From contig CAWBTE010000006.1 in NCBI GenBank assembly GCA_963791615.1, positions 1,426,001 to 1,490,000 on the forward strand: a DNA stretch of 64,000 bases. The letters run 5' to 3'. This DNA comes from CAILZL01 sp963791615 (lineage in GTDB: Bacteria > Pseudomonadota > Gammaproteobacteria > Steroidobacterales > Steroidobacteraceae). Under the pieces are notes generated by a model. It worked only from the letters and a program-made list of their open reading frames with translations. It was not told the origin of the DNA and did no database searches. The position numbers and the translations under genes are program-made. Positions 28,076 through 36,789 of the stretch are shown here, piece by piece (the stretch's first letter is position 1; each line of letters opens with the position of its first letter).

Positions 28076-29648
28076 ATGCTCAAACTTCAAATTGCCCGTC
28101 TGTTCATCCTCGGACTATTGCCGATGGCGTTGCTGGCGCAAGCGCAGAACCCGACAGTCAAAGTAACCGGGGGCGTTATCGAAGGAAGATTGCAGGCTGA
28201 TTCGATCGCGGTGTTCAAGGGCATTCCCTTCGCCGCCCCGCCCGTCGGCGATTTGCGCTGGCGTGAACCTGCACCGGTGGCGCCATGGACCGGCGTAAAG
28301 GATGCGGGCAAGTTCAGCGCTTCCTGCGCTCAAGCCATCAACGACTGGAACCGCCAGGAGGCCATCGGTAACCAGGAAGATTGCCTGTACCTCAATGTGT
28401 GGACGAATGAATGGCCGGCAAAGAACAAAAAGCCGGTCATGTTCTGGATTTATGGCGGTGGCAATACGGCCGGCGGAGCATCGGTGGATTATTTTGACGG
28501 CGCTTCTCTGGCGCACAAGGGAGTGGTGCTCGTCACCTTCAATTACCGGATGGGGCTGTTCGGGTTTTTCGCGCACCCTGCATTGACAGCCGAATCGCCA
28601 CATCATGCGTCCGGTAACTATACGATGCTTGACCATCAGGCTGCTTTGAAATGGGTGCGTGACAACATCGCCCAGTTCGGAGGCGACCCCGACAACATTA
28701 CCGTATTCGGACAATCAGCCGGTTCGGCCAATACCAATTACCTGCTGACCTCACCGCTGGCCAGGGGTCTGTTCCATCGCGCCATCCAGCAAAGCGGTTC
28801 CGGAATTCGCGACATGCCAACCCGCGCCGAAGCCGAAAAAGCCGGCGAGCGCTTTGCCACCAGCATTGGTTTGCCGGCAGGCAAGGAAGGTCTGAAGGCC
28901 TTGCGTGCCATGCCTGCCGAACAGCTGCGTCTGAAGGCGGTCGAGGCGCAGGGCGAAAGCCGTCCGATCATGGGGCCGTCGGTTGACGGCTATGTGCTGA
29001 CTATGGAATCACAACGGGTCATGCTGAGCGGAAAACAACACGCAGTGCCGTTGATGATTGGCAGCAATGCACAGGAACAGGGTGGTCCCAGGACCCCAGA
29101 GGAATTTCGCCAGCAGGCAGCGACCCTCTTTGGTTCTAACGCCGACAAGGCGCTGAACTTCTACGGTCTGAACAATGGCGGTGAAGGCAAGAGCGATCCG
29201 TTGTACGGCTCCGCCTCGAGAGCTTTCGCAGCAGATACCAATCAGCGCTGCGGTTCCATGCAGGCGGCGATCTGGCATGCCGCGACGGGACAGCCCGTCT
29301 ATCTGTATCAGTACGATCACGCGATTGCAGGCCAGCCTGCCACCCGCCATTCCGCCGAGGTGCCCTACTTGTTTGGCAATCTGTTATCGAGTGGTTTCCT
29401 CAGTGGTGGGCCGTACACTGATGTGGACCGCAGAATCACGGGCGAATTACAAACCTATTGGACGAATTTTGCGAAGGCAGGCAATCCGAAGCGGTGCAGG
29501 CATGCCGAAGTGGGAGAAGTTTGATACGCAGCGCCGCGCGATGCTCGAATTTACGGATCAAGGTCCAGTCGCCGTGGAAGGATTGCGTCGCGATATTTGC
29601 GATCTGTACATGGATGGCTTGCATCAGCACCTGGGAAAGAAATCATAG
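28076..29648 (+). CDS. Exported type-B carboxylesterase (third of three), frameshift near C-terminus
   Basis: Carboxylesterase type B, about 520 residues if the frame is restored. Signal peptide MLKLQIARLFILGLLPMALLAQAQ; then FKGIPFAAPPVGDLRWREP, NQEDCLYLNVWTNE, FWIYGGGNTAGGAS and the nucleophile elbow VFGQSAGSANTNYLL. The likely His is in TRHSAEVPYLFG. The frame shifts near 29490, after YWTNFAKAGNP; the homologous tail GAGMPKWEKFDTQRRAMLEF runs to a stop at 29648. GGGGGA at 28067-28072 is the ribosome binding site. First gene of the right operon, with the cytochrome gene 16 bases behind it. Confidence 0.85.
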
Positions 29649-29664
29649 TCGCATGAGGGGGCGG

Positions 29665-30702
29665 ATGAAAAAAAGCCATTGGCAGAGAGGGTTATGGTGC
29701 CTGGGTCTCTTGACACTTACCGGAGCCACGTTCGGACAACACGCGCCTGACTGGCCGGATTGGGCGTATGGCGTGCTGGAGCCTTTATCACCACAGTCGC
29801 GTGTGGCTCCAGCGTGTCCTGCGGGCTCTCATCCGTTTGATTGTGCGAACAAGGAAGCGCCAGTAGCTGAAGACGGCGTGAAATACACGCTGCCGGGCAG
29901 CGACAGATCCTTCACGCGCAACGAGGCTTACTTCGATTACGGGCCGGCTGACTGGTATCCGGGGGATCATCCGCAGATGCCCGCTATCGTGGCGCGCGGC
30001 AAGCAGAGCATCAAGCTCAGGGCGTGTGGGTTGTGTCACTACCCCAATGGTCAGGGCAGGACGGAAAACGCCCACGTGGCCGGCCTTTCAGAACAATACA
30101 TCCTGCAGCAACTGGACGCGTTCGTTGCCGGGACGCGCAGAAGCGCCGATCGGCGCAAGGCCAATACCAATGAAATGGCGATGATTGCCGCCAGCCTCAC
30201 TGCTGAGGAAAGAAAGCAGGCGGCTGCCTACTTTGCCTCGATGCCCTATCGCAAGATGATTCGCGTTGTGGAAACGATAGAGGTTCCGCAGGTCCGCACT
30301 ACGACCAATGGATTGATGTTGCCGTTAGACGAACTGCCCCGTGTGCCGCTGGGCAAGCGCATCATCATGGTTCCGGAGAATCCGGAACGGACCTTGATGA
30401 ATCGCGATCCGCGTGGTCAGTGGATTGCCTATGTGCCGGTGGGCAGTGTGGCCGCCGGCGAGAAGCTGGTGACCTCGGGTGGCGGCAAGACAATGCAATG
30501 CAGCCTCTGTCATGGTCCCGGCCTGAAAGGGCTCGCGGATATTCCGCCGATTGCCGGCAGGACCGCCACCTATGCGATGCGGCAACTGTGGGATTTCAAG
30601 CAGGGCACGCGCCAGAATCTGTTGATGAAGTCTGTGGTGGAAAATCTGAGTGCCGAGGACTTGTTGTATATCTCGGCTTATCTTGCATCCTTGCAACCCT
30701 GA
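29665..30702 (+). CDS. Exported dihaem cytochrome c (c4-like)
   Basis: Predicted periplasmic electron carrier of 345 residues with signal peptide MKKSHWQRGLWCLGLLTLTG. There are two haem c attachment motifs, CGLCH and CSLCH. Each is followed by a cytochrome c4-like tail with AGLSEQYILQQLDAFVAGTR and AGRTATYAMRQLWDFKQGTR, and a Met likely to be the sixth ligand (NEMAMIAASL; LLMKSVVENL). A linker of about 60 residues separates the domains. The ATG at 29665 is preceded by GAGGGG; an in-frame ATG at 29653 is the alternative. The cytochrome suggests that some oxidation accompanies the hydrolases of the locus, with electrons passed to the respiratory chain. Confidence 0.88.
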   Translation: MKKSHWQRGLWCLGLLTLTGATFGQHAPDWPDWAYGVLEPLSPQSRVAPACPAGSHPFDCANKEAPVAEDGVKYTLPGSDRSFTRNEAYFDYGPADWYPGDHPQMPAIVARGKQSIKLRACGLCHYPNGQGRTENAHVAGLSEQYILQQLDAFVAGTRRSADRRKANTNEMAMIAASLTAEERKQAAAYFASMPYRKMIRVVETIEVPQVRTTTNGLMLPLDELPRVPLGKRIIMVPENPERTLMNRDPRGQWIAYVPVGSVAAGEKLVTSGGGKTMQCSLCHGPGLKGLADIPPIAGRTATYAMRQLWDFKQGTRQNLLMKSVVENLSAEDLLYISAYLASLQP

Positions 30703-30716
30703 TGGAGAGTTGAAAC

Positions 30717-31223
30717 ATGAGAAGTTTTTGTGTGGCCAGTTTGTCGGCGTTGTTGTGCATGCACGCCGTCAGCGCCCAGGAAAACCGCGCGGTGCCGATT
30801 GCGACCACTGAACTGTCGATGGAAGAGGCACTGAGGACTGCCAGTACTGCAGTGGCGAAATGCAAGGCCGATGGCTACCGCGTGGTGGCGATTGTTCTGA
30901 ACCCGGAGAGCAACATCCAGATTTTTCTGCGCGGTGACGGCACCACGTCATATGCGATCGACAGTGCGCGCATGAAAGCCTATACGCTCGCCAATCTCGG
31001 GCCGGTTCGGGATATGTCCACATCGAGCCAGCTCGCCACCAGCATTCTGGGTTCGAGCAACGCCAATCCACAGCTGTCAAACATCCCCGGCATATTGCTG
31101 GTCGGCGGCGCAGTCATGCTCGTCAAGGATGGCAAGCGTGCCGGCGTGCTGGGTGTGTCTGGTGCGCCCGGAGCGCAGTTCGATGAGGTCTGCGCACTCG
31201 CTGGCGCTGCTACGCTCAAGTAG
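30717..31223 (+). CDS. Exported GlcG/HbpS family haem-binding-like protein
   Basis: Protein of 168 residues with signal peptide MRSFCVASLSALLCMHAVSAQ and one GlcG/HbpS (DUF336) domain, recognised by LSMEEALRTASTAVAKCKADG, ILLVGGAVMLVKDGKRAGVLGVSGAPG and the C-terminal DEVCALAGA. Family members bind haem or small molecules and often lie beside oxidoreductase and cytochrome genes, as here. It starts 14 bases behind the cytochrome stop and is the last gene of the right operon. Confidence 0.82.
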   Translation: MRSFCVASLSALLCMHAVSAQENRAVPIATTELSMEEALRTASTAVAKCKADGYRVVAIVLNPESNIQIFLRGDGTTSYAIDSARMKAYTLANLGPVRDMSTSSQLATSILGSSNANPQLSNIPGILLVGGAVMLVKDGKRAGVLGVSGAPGAQFDEVCALAGAATLK

Positions 31224-31389
31224 CTGGCAGATTCATTTCCGGGCCGAGGAAATCATTGACCTGCCGGGTGACTTTGTCGGCGATGTGCAATTTCTGATGG
31301 CGGATCTGGAGGACTGTAACCTTGCCGATACCAATCCAGGATTCAGAAAAATTATTGAACGGGACGGAGTACCTGTTCTGAACCCTTGA
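31224..31389 (+). pseudogene. Possible 3' remnant of a nucleotidyltransferase-like gene
   Basis: An open frame ends in DTNPGFRKIIERDGVPVL, which resembles the last residues of MNT-type nucleotidyltransferase antitoxins. There is no start or catalytic motif in it. It could equally be chance. It lies between the GlcG-like gene and the rpoH terminator. Confidence 0.25.
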
Positions 31390-31399
31390 GTTACTCAAC

Positions 31400-31426
31400 A
31401 AAAAGGCCAGCTTTCGCTGGCCTTTT
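31400..31426 (-). terminator. Rho-independent terminator of rpoH
   Basis: On the minus strand AAAAGGCCAGC, a GAAA loop and GCTGGCC are followed by TTTTTG, about 22 bases behind the rpoH stop. An A-run on the other side lets it work for rightward transcription too. Confidence 0.85.
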
Positions 31427-31447
31427 AAGTTAACGATCAAGAATTTC

Positions 31448-32338
<891 letters not shown>

Positions 32339-32377
32339 GCCTGACCCTCACTGATTAAGACTTGCATGGGAGCTAAT

Positions 32378-32404
32378 TTAGCACTCCGGGGGTTGGAGTG
32401 CTAA
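32378..32404 (-). promoter_or_regulatory. CIRCE element (HrcA operator) upstream of rpoH
   Basis: TTAGCACTC-N9-GAGTGCTAA, with arms at 32378-32386 and 32396-32404, is an exact match to the CIRCE consensus bound by the heat-shock repressor HrcA. On the minus strand TTAGCA and the following TAAATT are 18 bases apart, so the element may overlap a weak promoter. Confidence 0.92.
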
Positions 32405-32476
32405 GCCCATCGGTGAGTTCCAGATAATTTTTGTGAATGAGGCCAAAAACGCGGTCGGACCGGGCCCGAAACCCCT

Positions 32477-34135
32477 TTATCTGGGCTCAATGGCCCGAAG
32501 ATGCCGGGTAGCGGCCACGAAGGAGCCCAGCCAGCCCAGCGCCACCCCTGACAACAACAGGGTCAGCCCACCGGTAAAGCCCAGACCACTGAGACTGAAT
32601 CCGCTGCCGTACAGGCCGGCAATCCGCTGGACGGGGCCAGATAGCAGCGCCACGGCCACCGTCACCACAATCCATGCGAGCAGGCCACCGCCCAGCCCGT
32701 ACCAGAGTCCGCTGTACAGGAACGGCCGCCGTACAAAGGCATCGCTGCCACCCACCAGCTTGGTGACCTCGATTTCATCGCGCCGATTCTGGATATCCAG
32801 ACGAATGGTGTTGCCCACGATCACCACCACACCAATGGCCAGCAACACGGCCACCATGTTCACCAGCCGCCGCACGGTGTCGAGCATGGCCAGATAACGC
32901 TGCACCCAGTCGGTATCCAGCTGCACCACGTCCACTTCATCCAGCTTGCGCAGCTCGGCAGCCAGCGCACTCAACGCTTGCGGTGAAGCCGAGGTATTGG
33001 CGGGCGTGACCACCAGCGTATTCGGCAACGGATTGTCGCCCAGTGCTTCAAGCGCCTCGCCGAATCCGGAATGCTCGCGGAATTCTTTTAGTGCCTCGTC
33101 GGCCTTGATGAGCTGCACCGCCTTGATGTCATTGCGTCGTTTGAGCCGTTCAACCAGTCGCGCGGCGGTATCGGTGTTCACCGACGGCTTGAGATACACC
33201 GACACATCCAGTGCGCGATCCCATGAACCGCTGGCGGCCTGCGCATTCTTCACCAGTACATTCAGGCAAGCGGGCAGCGCCAGCGCGATCCCCATGACCA
33301 GTACCGTCAACAAGGTGGCCATGGGCTGCTGCAACAAACGACCCAGGGTGCCAATCAGTGTTTGCACATGGCGTGCGAACCAGGCGTTCATCAATGACCT
33401 GCCCTCCTGATCCAGCAGACGTGCGGGGTCAAACAACTCTGACCCAGCGCCAGCCGCAGCGTCCTGCACCAGCCGGCCGCCTTCAAGATGAATACGTCGC
33501 GACTTGAAGTGATCAATCAACTGCACGTTGTGACTGGCGATCAGCACGGTCACGCCTACTTCCTGAAAGCGACGGAAAATATTCATCACTTCCAGCGACA
33601 GATCCGGATCGAGATTGCCGGTGGGTTCATCGGCAATCAGCAGCGGCGGCTTGGTGACCACCGCGCGCGCCAGGCCAACACGCTGTTGTTCGCCGGTCGA
33701 TAATTCAACGGGCCGCGACTGTTCGTACTTGAGCAAACCCACCTGATCCAGGGCAGCGCGCACCCGCTTGGCGATTTCGCGCGATGCCGTGTTGGCCACA
33801 ATCAGCGGCAGCGCCACGTTGTCAAACACCGAACGATCCGCGAGCAACTTGTGATCCTGAAACACCATACCCAGCTGACGCCGATAGGCTGGAATCCTGC
33901 TGCGTGTCACCGTCGCCAGATTCTGGCCATTCACCAGCAGGCTGCCACGCGTGGGTCGCTCGATCAGCGCCAGCAGCTTCAGCAGCGTGGACTTGCCCGC
34001 ACCGGAATGCCCGGTAAGAAACACCATCTCACCCGTGGCCACATCCAGCGTCAGGTTGCTGAGTGCTTCGCGACCATTGGCGTAACGCTTGGCTACGCTT
34101 TGAAAGCGGATCATTGGCAAGGCAGCTGCATTCAT
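32477..34135 (-). CDS. ftsEX: Cell-division ABC transporter FtsE-FtsX as one fused ORF
   Basis: FtsE (ATPase) and FtsX (membrane partner) control septal peptidoglycan hydrolases at the divisome. Here they form one frame of 552 codons. Residues 1-225 are FtsE: Walker A GHSGAGKST at 42-50, signature LSTGEQQRVG, Walker B LLIADEPTG. A linker of about 24 residues leads to FtsX at residue 249 (MNAWFARHVQTLIGTLGRL), with four transmembrane segments and an exported loop after the first. Inside the linker GGAGGGC at 33401-33407 lies ten bases before an in-frame ATG at 33391, so free FtsX could also be made. In related bacteria the genes are separate. The start at 34135 follows AGGGAG; a later Met at residue 8 begins the usual FtsE sequence. 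Confidence 0.9.
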   Translation of the reverse strand: MNAAALPMIRFQSVAKRYANGREALSNLTLDVATGEMVFLTGHSGAGKSTLLKLLALIERPTRGSLLVNGQNLATVTRSRIPAYRRQLGMVFQDHKLLADRSVFDNVALPLIVANTASREIAKRVRAALDQVGLLKYEQSRPVELSTGEQQRVGLARAVVTKPPLLIADEPTGNLDPDLSLEVMNIFRRFQEVGVTVLIASHNVQLIDHFKSRRIHLEGGRLVQDAAAGAGSELFDPARLLDQEGRSLMNAWFARHVQTLIGTLGRLLQQPMATLLTVLVMGIALALPACLNVLVKNAQAASGSWDRALDVSVYLKPSVNTDTAARLVERLKRRNDIKAVQLIKADEALKEFREHSGFGEALEALGDNPLPNTLVVTPANTSASPQALSALAAELRKLDEVDVVQLDTDWVQRYLAMLDTVRRLVNMVAVLLAIGVVVIVGNTIRLDIQNRRDEIEVTKLVGGSDAFVRRPFLYSGLWYGLGGGLLAWIVVTVAVALLSGPVQRIAGLYGSGFSLSGLGFTGGLTLLLSGVALGWLGSFVAATRHLRAIEPR

Positions 34136-34147
34136 CAAGCCAGCTCC

Positions 34148-35131
34148 CTATGCGTCCATCGGCTTGAGTACGGCATCAACAAAGTTCTCGGCGTTGAACA
34201 CATCAAAATCTTCAATGCCTTCGCCAATGCCGATGAAACGGATTGGCAGCTTCAGCTGATCAGCCAGCGAGAACACAATGCCGCCCTTGGCCGTGCCATC
34301 CAGCTTGGTCACCACCACACCGGTCACACCGATGGCCTGATGAAATATTTTGGCCTGTTGCAGGGCGTTCTGTCCCTGACTGGCATCCAGCACCAGCAGC
34401 ACCTCATGCGGCGCACTGGCGTCATGGCGTGACAACACACGCTTCACTTTTTTCAACTCTTCCATCAGATTGGTCTGAGTGTGCAAACGGCCTGCCGTAT
34501 CGGCAATCATCACGTGTATGCCGCGCGCCCGCGCCGATTCATAGGCATCGAATACCACTGCGGCCGGATCGGCGCCGGTTGCCTGCGCAATGACCGGCAC
34601 GCCATTGCGTTCACCCCACACCTGCAACTGTTCCACCGCCGCAGCACGAAAAGTATCGCCCGCAGCAAGCAGCACCTTGCGCTGTTCATCCAGCAAACGT
34701 CGCGCCAGTTTGCCAATGGTGGTGGTCTTGCCAGCTCCGTTGACGCCAGCCACCAGCACCACAAATGGCTGTTTGGTGGTATCGATGTGCAAGGGTTGCG
34801 CAGCAGGTTGCACGATTTCGATCAGCGCCGCACGCAACGCACCGAGCAAGGCATCCAGATCCGCCAGTTCGCTGCGCGCCACCTTTTTGCGCAGGCCGCC
34901 GAGAATTCGCTGCGTAGTTTCAACGCCCACATCGGCGCTGATCAGGCGCATTTCCAGCTCATCCAGTACAGCATCATCTATTTTGCCACCGGGCAGCAGA
35001 TCGCTCAGATCCCGGGTCAGCCAGGAGTCACCGCGATTAAGCTTGCTGCGCAGACGCGCGAAGAAACCCGGCCTGGCCTGTTCAGCAATTTCCTGAGTTT
35101 GAGTTGTGGCTGTTTTCTTGAATCCGAACAT
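34148..35131 (-). CDS. ftsY: Signal recognition particle receptor FtsY
   Basis: GTPase that docks SRP-ribosome complexes at the SecYEG translocon. The 327-residue product has a short basic N-terminal region instead of the long acidic A domain of Escherichia coli, then the N domain, and a G domain with GVNGAGKTTTIGKLA, DTFRAAAVEQL, DTAGRL and TKLDGTAKGG. The stop lies 12 bases before the ftsE start, so the genes form an operon. Only 35 bases separate its start from a MITE, so its promoter must lie inside the element or in the short gap. Confidence 0.96.
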   Translation of the reverse strand: MFGFKKTATTQTQEIAEQARPGFFARLRSKLNRGDSWLTRDLSDLLPGGKIDDAVLDELEMRLISADVGVETTQRILGGLRKKVARSELADLDALLGALRAALIEIVQPAAQPLHIDTTKQPFVVLVAGVNGAGKTTTIGKLARRLLDEQRKVLLAAGDTFRAAAVEQLQVWGERNGVPVIAQATGADPAAVVFDAYESARARGIHVMIADTAGRLHTQTNLMEELKKVKRVLSRHDASAPHEVLLVLDASQGQNALQQAKIFHQAIGVTGVVVTKLDGTAKGGIVFSLADQLKLPIRFIGIGEGIEDFDVFNAENFVDAVLKPMDA

Positions 35132-35166
35132 TTGAATGTGCGAGTGCCGTTGAAGGTCGTGAATTC

Positions 35167-35375
35167 TAGCAGCCTGTCGGACTTAAGTGATCGTAGCGAG
35201 GCGAGTGGCCCTGTTTAATTAAAAGCAGGTGAGGACAGTTTTTTGATCGTTTGAGGCGAATAGCCGTAGCTATTTGACGCCACTCTATCAACATGGGATC
35301 GAAAAAATGGACCCCACTCCTATTGAACATGGGACACCGCCGCAGTAGATCAACCTTAAGTCCGACAGGCTGCTA
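35167..35375. mobile_element. MITE-like element, copy 1
   Basis: A 209-base element with terminal inverted repeats TAGCAGCCTGTCGGACTTA and the exact complement at the other end. It has no coding capacity. Copy 2 at 36014-36216 is the same sequence in inverted orientation, about 90% identical by eye. The parent transposase is not in the window, and the target duplication is unclear because the ends sit in TAG/CTAG contexts. Confidence 0.88.
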
Positions 35376-35403
35376 GCAGGCATGCCGCGTATCATTGCGG
35401 GCA

Positions 35404-36033
35404 ATGCAGCCCTCCCGACCCAAATCAACCGGCAAATCATTGGCAAGTTCAGGCGCGGCCCATCGCCTGCGCATCATTGGCGGACGCTGGCGCGGCACGC
35501 GCCTGAACTTCCCCGACATCGCCGCCATTCGTCCTACTCCCGACCGGGTACGCGAGACCGTGTTCAACTGGTTGCAGGACAAAGTCGTCGGTGCGCGCTG
35601 CCTCGATCTGTTCGCGGGCAGTGGCGCATTGGGACTGGAGGCGCTGTCGCGTGGCGCACAGTCGGCGGTATTCGTTGACCGTGAGACACAGATTGCCCGC
35701 TATCTTCGCGATACGCTGGCGCGACTGAACTGTGAGCAGGCACAGGTCATCAGCAGCGACGCGCTCAGCTTCCTGAACACCTCCACACAGAATTTTGACC
35801 TGGTGTTTCTTGATCCACCTTTCGCCGCTGCCCAGTCCACCGATCTGCTGGCGCGCCTGTGTGTCGAGCTGGAAAAACCCGGACGTCTGTCTGCAGATGC
35901 CTGGATTTACCTTGAATGTCCGAGCAACCTGAACTCGCCCGCCGCCCTGCCATTCTGGCCAGCCACATGGCGCTTACATCGCAGCGATCAGGCCGGACAG
36001 GTGGGCTATCATTTAGCAGCCTGTCGGACTTAG
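35404..36033 (+). CDS. rsmD: 16S rRNA (guanine-966-N2)-methyltransferase
   Basis: Methylates G966 of 16S rRNA in the small ribosomal subunit using SAM. The 209-residue product has a basic N-terminus (RLRIIGGRWRGTRLNF), IRPTPDRVRETVFNWL, the SAM motif LDLFAGSGALGLEALSRGA and the catalytic LDPPF. The last codons (Leu-Ala-Ala-Cys-Arg-Thr-stop) are encoded by the terminal repeat of MITE copy 2, which therefore replaces the native C-terminus and supplies the stop. ATG at 35404 is preferred to a TTG at 35395. The gene stands between two inverted MITE copies, divergent from ftsY. Confidence 0.93.
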   Translation: MQPSRPKSTGKSLASSGAAHRLRIIGGRWRGTRLNFPDIAAIRPTPDRVRETVFNWLQDKVVGARCLDLFAGSGALGLEALSRGAQSAVFVDRETQIARYLRDTLARLNCEQAQVISSDALSFLNTSTQNFDLVFLDPPFAAAQSTDLLARLCVELEKPGRLSADAWIYLECPSNLNSPAALPFWPATWRLHRSDQAGQVGYHLAACRT

Positions 36034-36216
36034 GATTGATCTACTGCGGCGGTGTCCATGTTAATAAAGGGGTCCATTTTTTCGATCCCATGTTGATAGA
36101 GTGGCGTTAAATAGCTACGGCTATTCTCCTCAAACGATCGAAAAACTGTCCTCACCTGCTTCAATTAAACTGGGCCACTCGCCTCGCTACGATCACCTAA
36201 GTCAGACAGGCTGCTA
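36014..36216. mobile_element. MITE-like element, copy 2 (inverted)
   Basis: A 203-base element with the same ends as copy 1, in the opposite orientation. Its left end overlaps the last 20 bases of rsmD. The right end differs from the consensus at one or two bases (CTAAGTCAGACAGG). It is non-coding. Confidence 0.88.
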
Positions 36217-36291
36217 GCACAACGCATCACCGACTCTCCCGCACCCAACAATGCGAGTCATTCCTGATCTTCAAGACATGAGTAACAAGGC

Positions 36292-36789
36292 ATGAGCATC
36301 AAAGCCCTGTATCCCGGCACATTCGATCCCATTACCAATGGCCATCAGGATCTGGTGCGCCGCGCCGCCGCCATCTTCAGTTCGGTCACGGTGGCGATTG
36401 CCGCCAATCCCGGCAAGGCGCCACTGTTCACGCTGGAACAGCGCGTCTCGATGGCGCGGCAAGTGCTGGCTGATATTCCCAACGTCGAGGTCACCGGCTA
36501 CAGCGGTCTGACCGTGGACTTTGCCGTGCAACGTGGCACCAAAGTGGTGGTACGTGGCCTGCGTGCGGTGGCCGACTTCGAATTTGAATTCCAGCTCGCG
36601 ACCATGAGTCGTCATCTCAGCGATCAGGTGGACTATGTGTTCCTGACACCCACCGAGCAATACAACTTCATCTCCTCAACGCTGATCCGTGAAATCGCCA
36701 GCTTCGGTGGCAATGTCTCCGAGTTCGTGCATCCGGTGGTGGTCGAAGCACTCAAAACTCGCTGGGCCGAACGCAAGAGTCAACCGTGA
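36292..36789 (+). CDS. coaD: Pantetheine-phosphate adenylyltransferase
   Basis: Transfers AMP from ATP to 4'-phosphopantetheine, the penultimate step of coenzyme A synthesis. The 165-residue product has the nucleotidyltransferase motif YPGTFDPITNGH at the N-terminus, VVRGLRAVADFEFEFQLA in the middle and FISSTLIREIASFGG near the end, all standard. The stop overlaps the GTG start of the next gene (GTGA at 36786-36789). Confidence 0.97.
   Translation: MSIKALYPGTFDPITNGHQDLVRRAAAIFSSVTVAIAANPGKAPLFTLEQRVSMARQVLADIPNVEVTGYSGLTVDFAVQRGTKVVVRGLRAVADFEFEFQLATMSRHLSDQVDYVFLTPTEQYNFISSTLIREIASFGGNVSEFVHPVVVEALKTRWAERKSQP

Noticed and set aside
33389..34135. Separate ftsE gene with its own stop
   Set aside because: No stop exists in the ftsE frame before ftsX; a TGA exists only in a neighbouring frame, so the fusion is reported with that caveat.
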